From contig NZ_CP119108.1 in NCBI RefSeq assembly GCF_029094505.1, forward strand, positions 3,534,001 to 3,598,000: 64,000 nucleotides of DNA, given 5' to 3'. Source of the stretch: Microbacterium horticulturae. GTDB taxonomy: Bacteria; Actinomycetota; Actinomycetes; Actinomycetales; Microbacteriaceae. The notes below the pieces were generated by a model. It was given only the letters and a program-made list of their open reading frames with translations. It did no database searches and was not told the DNA's origin. The translations under genes were made by a program, and so were the position numbers. Position 1 is the first letter of the stretch; every line of letters begins with the position of its first letter. This document shows positions 16,535-24,687 of the stretch, piece after piece.

Positions 16535-16891
16535 ATGTCTCACGGTGACATCACGCACGTCGAGATTCCGGTGTCGGACTTCTCGGCGGCGACACAGTTC
16601 TACGGCGCGGTATTCGGGTGGAACATCGCCGAGAGTCCGGGCTTCGAGGGCTACCCGATGTGGCGGGCGCCGAACGGCATCAGCGGCGGAGCGCTCGTCG
16701 AACGCACGGCCGAGTTCACGCAGCCGCGCAGCGCGGTCGAGGTCGACTCGATCGACGAGACGCTCGCCCGCGCCGAGTCCTCGGGTGGCCGGGTGCGCAC
16801 GCCGAAGACCGCGATCACCGACACGAGCTGGTGGGCGGTCTTCGAAGACCCCGACGGCAACCTCATCGAGGTGTATGAGTCCGCGGCCTGA
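16535..16891 (+). CDS. VOC-family protein
   Basis: 118 residues with two glyoxalase-like modules: ITHVEIPVSDFSAATQFYGA followed by VFGWNI, and WWAVFEDPDGNLIEVYES at the C-terminus, where the last Glu is the usual metal ligand. The first-module His (THVE) and this Glu could hold a metal. AAGGAGCGGG lies before the ATG at 16535. The substrate is unknown. Its last 29 bp overlap the tail of the leftward gene ending at 16863. Confidence 0.87.
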   Translation: MSHGDITHVEIPVSDFSAATQFYGAVFGWNIAESPGFEGYPMWRAPNGISGGALVERTAEFTQPRSAVEVDSIDETLARAESSGGRVRTPKTAITDTSWWAVFEDPDGNLIEVYESAA

Positions 16892-17291
16892 CGGCGCGCG
16901 GAACGTGCAGCAGACTCGACGAGCCGTGCCGGTCGTTGCTCGTGGCATCCAGCACCATCTGTGGCAGCCGCCGCGGCAGGGTGATCGCGAGGTAGCCCAG
17001 GTCGATCGCCTTCTCGGGTGTACTGACGGTGACCGACCGCGTCACCGTCCACGCGCCGCTGCGGCTGACCGAACTCGCCTCGCGGGTGCCGCCGGTGATG
17101 CGGCCGGCTTCCCACCCCGGGCCGCTGACCCGGTCGTGCACGGTGCCGTCCGATGCCCACTCCCACAGGCTCGCGCCCAGCGCCGGCGGGTCGGCCGTCG
17201 CGTCGTAGCGCCATCCGTTGGCGGCGGCGAACCGGGCGATGCCGTCGGACTGGGCGAGCAATTCGGTGCCGTCGGGGGCGACGTCGGTCAT
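16863..17291 (-). CDS. Truncated paralogue of the membrane protein at 51813-52970
   Basis: 142 residues without a membrane segment. GIARFAAANGWRYD aligns with DRFAHANGMAYD in the 385-residue protein at 51813-52970, and AIDLGYLAITLPRRLPQMVLDATSND aligns with VAIKLDAPLPNIVLDAKSNN. The N-terminal helices and everything after the ND position are missing; the last 30 residues (rich in Arg, His and Ser) look out of register and overlap the VOC gene. It starts inside the stop of the GNAT gene (ATGA overlap), so it is still co-translated. It may be a decayed or shortened copy; function unknown. Confidence 0.6.
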   Translation of the reverse strand: MTDVAPDGTELLAQSDGIARFAAANGWRYDATADPPALGASLWEWASDGTVHDRVSGPGWEAGRITGGTREASSVSRSGAWTVTRSVTVSTPEKAIDLGYLAITLPRRLPQMVLDATSNDRHGSSSLLHVPRAVRPRTHTPR

Positions 17292-17836
17292 GCGTTCTCC
17301 TGCCGAGGGGAAGAGGGGATGCCGCCGCCCGGCGCCGGCGCGTCGTCGAGGGTCAGCTGCAGAAAGACGAGGTCGAGCCAGCGCCCGAACTTGGCGCCCA
17401 CCTGGGGAAGTCGGCCCACCTCGGCGAATCCGAGGCGCTCGTGCAAGGCGATCGACCCGGTGTTGGCGGCCTCGATGCCGGCGACCATGACGTGCACGCC
17501 GGCTTTTCGCGCGCGGGCGAGGAGCACCTCCATCAGCGCACGGCCGATGCCGCCGCCACGCTGGTCGCCCCGCACGTAGACCGAGTGCTCGACGGTGTGG
17601 CGGTACCCGTCGTGCGGGCGCCAGGGGCCATAGCTCGCATAGCCGATCGCCTGGTCGAGGTCGTCGACGGCCACGAGCACCGGAAGGCCGGTGGCCTGCC
17701 GGTCGGCCGCCCAGGCCTCGCGCTCGGCGACGTCGACCGGGTCGTCGTTCCACACCGCGGTAGTGTGCACGACGGCGTCGTTGTAGATCGCGGCGATCGC
17801 CGCGGCATCCTCCGGTCTTGCATCGCGGATGCGCAT
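17288..17836 (-). CDS. GNAT N-acetyltransferase, phosphinothricin-acetyltransferase-like
   Basis: 182 residues. It follows the PAT/YncA pattern: MRIRDARPEDAAAIAAIYND at the start, AERETWx-type helix (AEREAWAADR), GYASYGPWR, VEHSVYVRGDQRGGGIGRAL as the acetyl-CoA loop, and GIEAANTGSIALHERLGFAE near the end. Enzymes of this group acetylate phosphinothricin, methionine sulfone or sulfoximine. AAGGGGAC lies before the ATG at 17836. It overlaps the next gene by 4 nt. Confidence 0.9.
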   Translation of the reverse strand: MRIRDARPEDAAAIAAIYNDAVVHTTAVWNDDPVDVAEREAWAADRQATGLPVLVAVDDLDQAIGYASYGPWRPHDGYRHTVEHSVYVRGDQRGGGIGRALMEVLLARARKAGVHVMVAGIEAANTGSIALHERLGFAEVGRLPQVGAKFGRWLDLVFLQLTLDDAPAPGGGIPSSPRQENA

Positions 17837-17918
17837 CGCCGTCCCCTTTCGCCGCGGTGAGTTTAACCGCACGCCGACCCCATTGCCGACGTGATGACCG
17901 CCGCGGGACAATGCCCGC

Positions 17919-18287
17919 ATGAGCACATGGAACCCCACCACCCTGACGCAGCTCGCGGCCGCCGACGAGGTCCAGGTCGCGGCGGCGTACGCGGAGGGTT
18001 ACGGCTCACCGGTGACGATCTGGGATGTCTGCGTCGACGGCGAGCTGTACATCCGCGCGTACACCGGCGACAAGTCCCGCTGGTACCGCGCCGCGCGGGA
18101 ACTCGGTGCCGGACGCCTCACGGCCGGCGATCTGAGCGTCGACGTCACCTTCGACCCCGACGTCGATCCGCGGCTCGACGCCGACATCGACGCGGCGTAC
18201 CACGCGAAGTACGACCCCAGCCCGTCGGTACCCGCGATGGTCGGCGACGCCGCACACGCGCACCAGCTGCGCGTCGTTCCGGTCTGA
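17919..18287 (+). CDS. DUF2255-family protein
   Basis: 122 residues. The pattern TIWDVCVDGELYIRAYTGDK followed by RWYRAA and ending with a helix that contains AYHAKY matches DUF2255, a family predicted to have a split beta-barrel like nitroreductase-related deazaflavin proteins. No function is established. GACAAT (17907-17912) ends 6 nt upstream of the ATG and there is no Shine-Dalgarno, so translation is probably leaderless. Confidence 0.83.
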   Translation: MSTWNPTTLTQLAAADEVQVAAAYAEGYGSPVTIWDVCVDGELYIRAYTGDKSRWYRAARELGAGRLTAGDLSVDVTFDPDVDPRLDADIDAAYHAKYDPSPSVPAMVGDAAHAHQLRVVPV

Positions 18288-18339
18288 GCTGCGGCGCCAA
18301 GCCGGCGGCCGGGCGCCTGGCCTCTGCTACTCGCCTCTG

Positions 18340-18744
18340 CTACTGACCGGTGGCGCGCTCGATCGACATCACGAGGATGACCCGGTCGGCCTTGTCGGGC
18401 GGCGGCGTGGTGCTCGGGTTGCCGTACCGGTTCTGCAGCCGCACGTAGAACGCACCCTCCGGGTCGGGGACAACCTCGATCAGGCGGCCGGCGACTTCGA
18501 TGTAGCGCACCGCCTCGTCGGGGTCGACGACCGACAGCGCCATCGACGGGTTGTGCTGCAGGTTGCGGTACTTCTGGCGCTTGGTGGTGTGGGTGAAGCG
18601 TACGTGTTCACCGTCGAACTCGAACCACATCGGATTCACCTGCACGGTATCGTCCGGACGGATCGTTCCCAGGTGACCGAAAAGCGGCTCCTCGAGGAGG
18701 TGCCGACGCCCGGCGGGCAGGATCGCATGGAGATCATCGCTCAT
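18340..18744 (-). CDS. PPOX-class F420-type oxidoreductase
   Basis: 134 residues of the split-barrel pyridoxamine-phosphate-oxidase-like group. FGHLGTIRPDDTVQVNPMWF, VRFTHTTKRQKYRNLQHNP and SMALSVVDPDEAVRYIEVAG are the standard blocks; K-R-x2-K-x-R-N-L is the cofactor-binding part seen in F420-dependent actinobacterial members. It probably reduces quinone- or biliverdin-like substrates with F420H2 (or FMN). GGAGG lies just before the ATG at 18744. Confidence 0.9.
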   Translation of the reverse strand: MSDDLHAILPAGRRHLLEEPLFGHLGTIRPDDTVQVNPMWFEFDGEHVRFTHTTKRQKYRNLQHNPSMALSVVDPDEAVRYIEVAGRLIEVVPDPEGAFYVRLQNRYGNPSTTPPPDKADRVILVMSIERATGQ

Positions 18745-18860
18745 ACCTCCACCCTGCCAAACGTCTGCGCCCCCGTGGGCAGGAAGCGCGGTGCGGCGGC
18801 GGACCGCGACCCACGGCCCGCTTGCTCGACGTTGACCACCGCCGCGGGAGCGTCAGCACC

Positions 18861-19031
18861 GTGCTCCTGACCGCACCAGCGCATGCGCAGTTGGTGTCGC
18901 TCATGGCCGATGCGGGCGACGACGCGGACGCCCGGGCCGACGCTGCCATCAGCGCGCTCCTCTACCGGGTGCTCACCCGTCGACCGATCGACGGCGACGT
19001 CGTCGCGGCGCTCGTGCGCCTGTTGGGATGA
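18861..19031 (+). CDS. Possible small hypothetical protein
   Basis: 56 codons from a GTG at 18861 with strong third-position GC, typical of coding sequence here. The product contains APAHAQLVSLMADAGDDAD and ends IDGDVVAALVRLLG, all helical, no membrane segment. GGGAG lies 10 nt before the GTG. It could instead be the tail of a decayed gene, as the same frame stays open upstream to 18822. No family recognised. Confidence 0.4.
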   Translation: MLLTAPAHAQLVSLMADAGDDADARADAAISALLYRVLTRRPIDGDVVAALVRLLG

Positions 19032-19070
19032 CGGGCGTGGCGCGAGGGTAGTGGCACACCGCGAGAACGC

Positions 19071-19147
19071 ATTGAACTTCCCGTTCACACAGCCGGGCCG
19101 ACAACCGGGAACCGAGGTGATGCCGGTGTGTGAACAGGAAGTTCAAT
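19071..19147. repeat. Intergenic inverted repeat, family B copy 1
   Basis: Arms of 21 nt: left 19071-19091 begins ATTGAACTTCC and right 19127-19147 ends GGAAGTTCAAT, with a single mismatch. The spacer is 35 nt. The arms are almost the same as those at 56177-56228. It lies between a small orf and the stop of the leftward MFS gene. Confidence 0.65.
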
Positions 19148-19169
19148 GCCGTTCTGAGAGGGTGTCGAC

Positions 19170-19262
19170 CGGCTCCGCCGGAGGCTTGGCCGCTGGCTCG
19201 CCCGGAGGCCCGGCCGGAGGCTCGGCCGGAAGCTCCCCTGGAGGCCCAGCCCGGCCTTCCCC
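19170..19262. repeat. GC-rich low-complexity short tandem repeats
   Basis: About seven degenerate copies of a 9-12 nt CGGAGGCnCGGC-type unit follow the family B repeat in the gap before the MFS gene stop (19300). It reads as Pro-Glu-Ala repeats in one frame, but no start, ribosome site or homology supports a gene. Confidence 0.45.
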
Positions 19263-19299
19263 ATCACGGCCGCGCGGGGCGGCGCGGACGACCGCGCGG

Positions 19300-20763
19300 C
19301 TACCGAGCCGCGGCATCCACCCCTTCATCCGACGCCTCGGCGAGCACCCTTTCAGCCGACGCCACGACGCTCTTGCGCGACGAGGTGAACGCCGCGAGCA
19401 CCGCGGCCACGACAGCGACCCCGCAGCCGATGAGCAGCGAGATGCGGATGCCCGCCAGCGTCGGCACGGTGTATTCGCCCAGTGGCGTGCTCAGCTGCGC
19501 GAGCACCACACCGAGCACCGCAGCCGATGCGGTCGTGCCGAACGAGCGCATGAGGGAGTTGAATCCGTTGGCGGCCGCCTTGTCTTTCGCGGGCGTGGTC
19601 GCCATGATGAGCGCGGGCATCGCGCCGTAGGCGAAGCCGACACCGGCGCTGGCCAGCGTGCTGGTGAGCATGAGACCGACGAGCGAACCGGTCACCAGCG
19701 TCGAGGCTCCGTAGCCCAGCGCGATGATGATCGAGCCGATCACGAGCGTGGTCTTCGCACCGTAACGTCGGGTGACCCGGCCGCCGAGCGGCGAGACCGC
19801 CATCATCCCGAGGCCCATCGGAGCCATCCACAGACCCATTTGCAGCATGGTCTGGCCGTGGCCGTACCCGGTCTCCGCCGGCAGCTGCATGAGCTGTGGA
19901 ATCACCAGTGACTGTGCATACATCGCGAAGCCGACGAGCACCGAAGCGAGGTTCGTCAGCAGCACCGGACGGCGCACCGTGGCGCGCAGGTCGACGAGGC
20001 GATGTGGGGTGCGCAGCTCCCACCAGCCCCAGACAATGAAGACGATCACCGAGCCGATGAGCAGTGACAGCGTGAGCGCGCTGGCCCAACCCCATTCTGA
20101 CCCCTTCGAGACGCCCAGCAGCAGGGCGACGACGCCGATGGCGAGCACGACGGCGCCCGCGTAGTCGAAGCTGCGGGATGCCGCGGGCCGCGCCTCGTCG
20201 CGCGGCACGATCAGCCACGAGAAGAGGATCGTCAGCGCCGTCAGCACCGCGACGACCCAGAACAGCACACGCCAGCTCGCGTACTGTGCGACGCCGGCTG
20301 CCAGCGGCAGGCCGAGCGCCCCGCCGATGCCCATCGACGCGCTCATCAGCGCAACAGCGCCGTGCACCTTCTCGTGCGGCAGCACGTCGTGGAGCAGGCT
20401 GATGCCCAGCGGCACGGTTCCGGCCGCGATGCCCTGCAGGCCGCGTCCGATGATCATCGGCACGACGCCTCCGGCCAGGGCGCAGACCACCGAGCCGATG
20501 AGCATCGGGACGAGGGCGATCAGCAGGATCTTCTTCTTGCCGTACATGTCGCCCAGGCGCCCGACGATCGGCGTCGCGACGGCACCGGTGAGCAGTGTGA
20601 CGGTGATGATCCATGAGGCGTTCGTGCTGCTGGTGTCGAAGATGACGGGCAGCTCTGCGATGAGCGGAACAACGAGGGTCTGGGTGAGTGCGCCGAGAAT
20701 GCCGGCGAAAGCGAGCACGGTGATGAGCCGACCGCTCTTGATGGTAGGCGTGGTCGTGGTCAT
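19300..20763 (-). CDS. MFS transporter, DHA2 (14-helix) drug exporter type
   Basis: 487 residues with about 14 membrane helices. The MFS loop 2-3 signature is GRLGDMYGKKKILL, and motif C-like GISLLHDVLP/GIGGALGLPLAAG marks an antiporter. It is probably a proton-coupled exporter of toxic compounds. The start is the ATG at 20763. It is divergent from a MarR-type gene, with the palindrome TGTGCATTATGCACA (20786-20800) between them, so export is probably derepressed by its substrate. Confidence 0.9.
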   Translation of the reverse strand: MTTTTPTIKSGRLITVLAFAGILGALTQTLVVPLIAELPVIFDTSSTNASWIITVTLLTGAVATPIVGRLGDMYGKKKILLIALVPMLIGSVVCALAGGVVPMIIGRGLQGIAAGTVPLGISLLHDVLPHEKVHGAVALMSASMGIGGALGLPLAAGVAQYASWRVLFWVVAVLTALTILFSWLIVPRDEARPAASRSFDYAGAVVLAIGVVALLLGVSKGSEWGWASALTLSLLIGSVIVFIVWGWWELRTPHRLVDLRATVRRPVLLTNLASVLVGFAMYAQSLVIPQLMQLPAETGYGHGQTMLQMGLWMAPMGLGMMAVSPLGGRVTRRYGAKTTLVIGSIIIALGYGASTLVTGSLVGLMLTSTLASAGVGFAYGAMPALIMATTPAKDKAAANGFNSLMRSFGTTASAAVLGVVLAQLSTPLGEYTVPTLAGIRISLLIGCGVAVVAAVLAAFTSSRKSVVASAERVLAEASDEGVDAAAR

Positions 20764-20785
20764 AAGTCCTCTGCGTGCGAATAAG

Positions 20786-20800
20786 TGTGCATTATGCACA
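20786..20800. promoter_or_regulatory. Candidate MarR operator for the MFS/MarR pair
   Basis: Perfect palindrome TGTGCATTATGCACA (7-nt arms, one central T), 23 bp from the MFS start and 54 bp from the MarR start. A further partial copy (CATGCACTATACACATACG) follows, which may contain a second site or the -10 region. Confidence 0.6.
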
Positions 20801-20853
20801 TGCCATGCACTATACACATACGAGTTAGACTCAGAGCACGGGGAGGAGGCGGA

Positions 20854-21306
20854 ATGACCACGCCGCACGAACGGATCAACCAGGGCTTTCTGCTGATCGG
20901 CCGCAACTTCACTGACATCACGCGGCGCGACAGCCGACTCGACCGCAGCGCGATGACGCTGCTCGCCTGCCTCGACGCGGGCGGGCCGATGACCCTCGCC
21001 GAGCTTTCGGCGGTGCTGGGCCGCGACGTGTCCACGCTCAACCGGCAGACCGCCGCGCTATTGCGGCGCGACCTCGCTGAGCGCATCCCCGACCCCGCCG
21101 GTGGGATGGCGCGCAAGTTCCGGATCTCGACCGAGGGTGCGCGGCGGCTCGCCGACGAGCGGGCCAACAACTTGCGGGCCACGAAGGTGCTGCTCGACGG
21201 ATGGACCGACGCCGAGATCGAGAGCTTTGCGGCGGCCCTCGAGCGCTACAACGCCGCGATCGAAGAGCGCAGCGGGCGCCACTGGCCAGCTAGCGACAAG
21301 GCCTGA
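20854..21306 (+). CDS. MarR-family transcriptional regulator
   Basis: 150 residues. LACLDAGGPMTLAELSAVLG with DVSTLNRQTAALLRRDLAER is a clear MarR winged helix, followed by a wing with arginine tip (GMARKFRISTEGARRL). GGGGAGGAGG precedes the ATG at 20854. It is divergent from a DHA2-type exporter and likely its local repressor. Confidence 0.9.
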   Translation: MTTPHERINQGFLLIGRNFTDITRRDSRLDRSAMTLLACLDAGGPMTLAELSAVLGRDVSTLNRQTAALLRRDLAERIPDPAGGMARKFRISTEGARRLADERANNLRATKVLLDGWTDAEIESFAAALERYNAAIEERSGRHWPASDKA

Positions 21307-21371
21307 TCCGGCACTGTGCACCGCCCAGTGCGGCGGCCCAGAGCAGACAACCAGCGCCGATCCGACGCCAC

Positions 21372-21461
21372 CCTCGCCCGAGGCGAGGGGATCTGCCGAC
21401 GCGAGGAGGCTTTCGCGCGAGATCGCCCTCGCGTCGTCCAATCCCCTCGCCCGAGGCGAGG
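21372..21461. repeat. Intergenic structured repeat, family D copy 1
   Basis: A 90-bp element. Both ends carry the self-complementary word CTCGCCCGAGGCGAG (21373-21387 and about 21446-21460) and pair with each other; an inner stem pairs GACGCGAGG (21398-21406) with CCTCGCGTC (21427-21435). A second copy of the same length and layout is at 56037-56126. It lies between the MarR gene and the PadR gene and would fold into a cruciform-like or branched RNA. Confidence 0.65.
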
Positions 21462-21505
21462 AGATGTGGAGGCCGCGGCATCCCCCATTCACACCCCATT
21501 CTCAG

Positions 21506-21515
21506 CGATATATCG
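21506..21515. promoter_or_regulatory. Candidate PadR operator
   Basis: Palindrome CGATATATCG within AGCGATATATCGTTCACTATCG, about 50 bp upstream of the PadR-type gene. AT-rich palindromes of this kind are frequent at autoregulated PadR promoters and also resemble a -10 region. A single copy only. Confidence 0.4.
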
Positions 21516-21567
21516 TTCACTATCGTCAAGGCCCCGCTTTGGGACCTGTCTCGAACCGAGGAGCATC

Positions 21568-22140
21568 ATGAACGATTCATCGACAGGCGGGCGTTTCGAC
21601 GCCGGTGGGCACGGCTTCGGACGCCCTGATTTCAGCCAGTTCGGCGCAGGAATGTGGGATGCCGTCGGCAACCTTCGCGACATGTTCGAACAGCGCGTCG
21701 GGCCGAGGATGGGGCGCGGCGACGTCCGTGCGGCGATCCTCGCGCTGCTGCTCGAGAAGCCGATGCACGGCTACCAGCTGATCCAGGAGATCGAAGAGCG
21801 CTCCGGCGGCTCGTGGAAGCCGAGCCCGGGCTCGGTCTACCCGGCCCTGCAGCTGCTCGCCGATGAAGACCTCGTCAGCGTCACGGAGTCGGACGGCAAG
21901 AAGACCTACGCGCTCACCGACGACGGCCGCGCACAGGCCGAGGCGGCCGAGGGTCCGGCGCCCTGGGAAGGACCGGCCAGCCGCACCGAGCACATGGCCG
22001 CCCTGCCGAAGGCGGGTGCCAAGCTCGCCGAGGCCAGCATGCAGGTGATGCGCAACGGCACGTCCGCCCAGAAGGAGCAGGCCATCGCCGTGCTCGATGA
22101 CGCGCGCCGCAAGATCTACGCGATCCTCGCGCAGGACTGA
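21568..22140 (+). CDS. PadR-family transcriptional regulator
   Basis: 190 residues. The first 45 residues are Gly- and Asp-rich and flexible. The PadR winged helix runs from VRAAILALLLEKPMHGYQLI through RSGGSWKPSPGSVYPALQLL to SDGKKTYALTDDGRAQ. A C-terminal helix ending DDARRKIYAILAQ would make the dimer. GAGGAG precedes the ATG. The stop is 4 nt before the UbiB-like gene, so the two are one operon; PadR proteins often control membrane-stress or transport genes, and here the UbiB kinase is the only candidate partner. Confidence 0.9.
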   Translation: MNDSSTGGRFDAGGHGFGRPDFSQFGAGMWDAVGNLRDMFEQRVGPRMGRGDVRAAILALLLEKPMHGYQLIQEIEERSGGSWKPSPGSVYPALQLLADEDLVSVTESDGKKTYALTDDGRAQAEAAEGPAPWEGPASRTEHMAALPKAGAKLAEASMQVMRNGTSAQKEQAIAVLDDARRKIYAILAQD

Positions 22141-22144
22141 CGGG

Positions 22145-23896
22145 ATGCCGCACGACGGCCCGCCCGCGCCCGCACCGGGCGCCCCGGCCGCGACCGCGCC
22201 GCCGCCCGCGCGCGCGACGACCGCGGCATCCCCCCGCGCCCGGTACCGGCGGATCATGCGCTTCGCCACCCGGTACATCGTGCAGGAGTGGTGGTTCGCG
22301 CTGGTGCTGCCGCGCATCGGGCTGGGCGACCTCGCACGGCGCGGACGCCCGGCGCGCTTCGCGCGCATCGCCGCGCGGTTCCATGTGCTGGCCGTTGAGC
22401 TCGGCGGGCTCATGATCAAGGTCGGGCAGTTCCTCTCGTCGCGCCTCGACGTGCTGCCGCCCGAGATCACGAGCGAGCTCGAGTCGCTGCAAGACGAAGT
22501 GCCGCCGGTGCCGTTCGAGCCGATCCGCGCGCTGGCCGAGGCCGAGCTGGGCGTGCCGCTCGACCGGGCGTACGCGTCGTTCGACCGCGAGCCGGTGGCT
22601 GCGGCATCCCTCGGCCAAGTGCACCGCGCGCGACTGTCGCCCGACGACGCAGCGCAGGCCGGGTTCGCGGACGTCGTCGTGAAGATCCAGCGACCCGGCA
22701 TCGACGAGATCATCGATGTCGACCTCCGCGCGCTGCGCCGCATCGCCCGGTGGCTCGCGCGCATCGGGTTCATCGCGCAGCGCGTGGACCTGCCCGCGCT
22801 CGTCGAGGAGTTCGCCGCCACAAGCCGGCAGGAGGTCGACTACCTGCACGAAGCCGCCGGGGCGGAGCGCTTCGCCGGCGCGTTCGCCGGCGACCCCCAT
22901 GTCGAGGCCCCGGTGCCGGCATGGGAGCGGACGACCCGCCGCGTGCTCACGCTGTCGGATGTCACGGCGATAAAGATCAGCGACCACGCGGGGCTGCGCG
23001 CGGCGGGCATCGACCCGCACCGGGTCGCCGAGGCGCTGGCCGCGGCGATGTTCGACCAGCTGTTCCGCGACGGGTTCTTCCACGCCGACCCGCACCCCGG
23101 CAACATCTTCGTGACGCCCCGCCCCGGCACCGCCCGAGGCTGGGCGCTCACGTTCGTCGACTTCGGCATGATGGGCGAGATTCCCGACACGCTGCGCAGC
23201 GGCCTGCAGAAGCTGCTCATCGCCGTCGCCGCACGCGATGGCAAGGGACTCGTCGCCGCGATCAGCGGCATGGGCGTGCTGCTGCCCTCGGCCGACGAAG
23301 CTCAGCTCGAGAAGGCGATGACCGAGCTGTTCGCGCGGTTCGGCGGCATGGCGATCTCCGACCTGCAGAACGTCGATCCGCACGAGTTCGAAGACTTCGC
23401 CCGCCGCTTCGGCGAGGTGCTGCGCACCATGCCGTTCCAACTGCCCGAGAACTTCCTGCTCGTGATCCGCGCCGCCTCGGTCACCTCGGGCGTGTGCAGC
23501 GCGCTCGACCCGCACTTCAACATGTGGAAGGCCGTCGAACCCTACGCGCAGCAGCTGATCCGCGATCAAGGGAAGACCGCGGTGCGGGATGCCGCACAGC
23601 ACGCCCTCTCGTTCGCGCGCGTGGCGGCGGCCCTGCCGCAGCGGATCGACACGCTCGTGACGCTGCTGGAGAGCGGGCGCCTCCGCGCTGAGACGCCCGC
23701 GATCGACCGGCGGATGAGTCGCCTCGAGCGCGCCGCACGCCGGGTGGTGTCGGCGGTGCTGTTCGCCGGGCTTCTCATCGGCGGCATCCTGCTGCACCCG
23801 TCCGATGCGGTGTTCGGGGCCGTACTCATGGGCGTCTCAGTGCTGCCGCTGCTGCACACGCTGTTGGCCGGGATCGGCGGGCGCAGCCGGTCGTGA
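22145..23896 (+). CDS. UbiB/ABC1 (AarF)-family atypical kinase
   Basis: 583 residues. The family-specific KxGQ motif is IKVGQFLSSR (about 91-100), the Ala-rich loop is AAASLGQVHRA, the invariant Lys lies in VVVKIQRPG, the catalytic loop is FFHADPHPGNIF and the metal site VDFGMMG. Two C-terminal membrane helices follow. UbiB proteins are ATPases needed for quinone or lipid distribution; in menaquinone-using actinobacteria the exact role is unknown. The start is the ATG at 22145; upstream codons would run into the PadR gene. Confidence 0.9.
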   Translation: MPHDGPPAPAPGAPAATAPPPARATTAASPRARYRRIMRFATRYIVQEWWFALVLPRIGLGDLARRGRPARFARIAARFHVLAVELGGLMIKVGQFLSSRLDVLPPEITSELESLQDEVPPVPFEPIRALAEAELGVPLDRAYASFDREPVAAASLGQVHRARLSPDDAAQAGFADVVVKIQRPGIDEIIDVDLRALRRIARWLARIGFIAQRVDLPALVEEFAATSRQEVDYLHEAAGAERFAGAFAGDPHVEAPVPAWERTTRRVLTLSDVTAIKISDHAGLRAAGIDPHRVAEALAAAMFDQLFRDGFFHADPHPGNIFVTPRPGTARGWALTFVDFGMMGEIPDTLRSGLQKLLIAVAARDGKGLVAAISGMGVLLPSADEAQLEKAMTELFARFGGMAISDLQNVDPHEFEDFARRFGEVLRTMPFQLPENFLLVIRAASVTSGVCSALDPHFNMWKAVEPYAQQLIRDQGKTAVRDAAQHALSFARVAAALPQRIDTLVTLLESGRLRAETPAIDRRMSRLERAARRVVSAVLFAGLLIGGILLHPSDAVFGAVLMGVSVLPLLHTLLAGIGGRSRS

Positions 23897-23988
23897 ACGA
23901 TTCGGACCTGTACGCCGCTTCGCGTGAGGCCGTGCTGTCGCCGGGCTCGGACTGCGAAGTGGCGCCCGCCGAGGGCTGAGCAGCCGCG

Positions 23989-24435
23989 TCAGACTTCGTC
24001 GGCGTCGGAGAGGTCTTCGACGCCGACCGGCGCCGTGCCGACGAAGTTCACGCCGATGCCGTACTCCGCGCCGACCTGCAGATCGCACTCAGCGAAGCGC
24101 AGCATCCACGTGCCGTCCTCCCACACGACCGCTTCGGGCACGTCGAACGCGTCGGTACTCAGACGGCCGAGGTCTGCGGCATCCAGCCCCCACTCGGGCG
24201 TGGCGAGTTCCGCGACGAGATACCGCGCTGCCGCCTCGGCGAGCGCGGCAAAGTCGGCGATGATGCCGGCAGCCGTCGCCAGGGTCTCGCTCGTGGGCAC
24301 CGACGGCGGCTCGGTGAGGATGCTGACGGACCCGCCGGCGGGCAGCTCGGCGGCCCAGCACGCGAACTCGTCGGTGACAGCGGTGCTGTGCAACATCGTG
24401 CCGGCCGCGTCGAGAGGATCGGTGAGTGCGGCCAT
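23989..24435 (-). CDS. Hypothetical protein
   Basis: 148 residues, acidic, without membrane segment or signal peptide. GGAGGACC just before the ATG at 24435 is a good ribosome site. The second half has regular strands (AVVWEDGTWMLRFAECDL, then EYGIGVNFVG) and could be an immunity- or cysteine-protease-inhibitor-like fold, but no family is recognised. It stands alone, convergent with the UbiB gene. Confidence 0.7.
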   Translation of the reverse strand: MAALTDPLDAAGTMLHSTAVTDEFACWAAELPAGGSVSILTEPPSVPTSETLATAAGIIADFAALAEAAARYLVAELATPEWGLDAADLGRLSTDAFDVPEAVVWEDGTWMLRFAECDLQVGAEYGIGVNFVGTAPVGVEDLSDADEV

Positions 24436-24687
24436 GTGGTCCTCCTCGGTGTGCCCGTCACGTCATTGCAGAGTCAAGCAGATCGGGCCTTCGGATGGCA
24501 GGGGGATGCCGCGGCCGCCGCCCGACTGGTGGTCACCGTCGTGATCTTCTCAGCAGCCTGCGGTAGCGTGTGCGTCATCGAAGTAGAAACGCGGCTGCGC
24601 CGACCCTGATCTTCAGGGCACCATGGCCGGCCGCGAGTACACGCGACCGCGACCGCGGCGCCACTTCTTCCCCGTGAAGGAGTGCTG

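Noticed and set aside
23893..23979. A 28-codon frame starting at a GTG that overlaps the UbiB stop
   Set aside because: It is short, has no homology by eye, and GTGA overlaps arise easily at this GC content.
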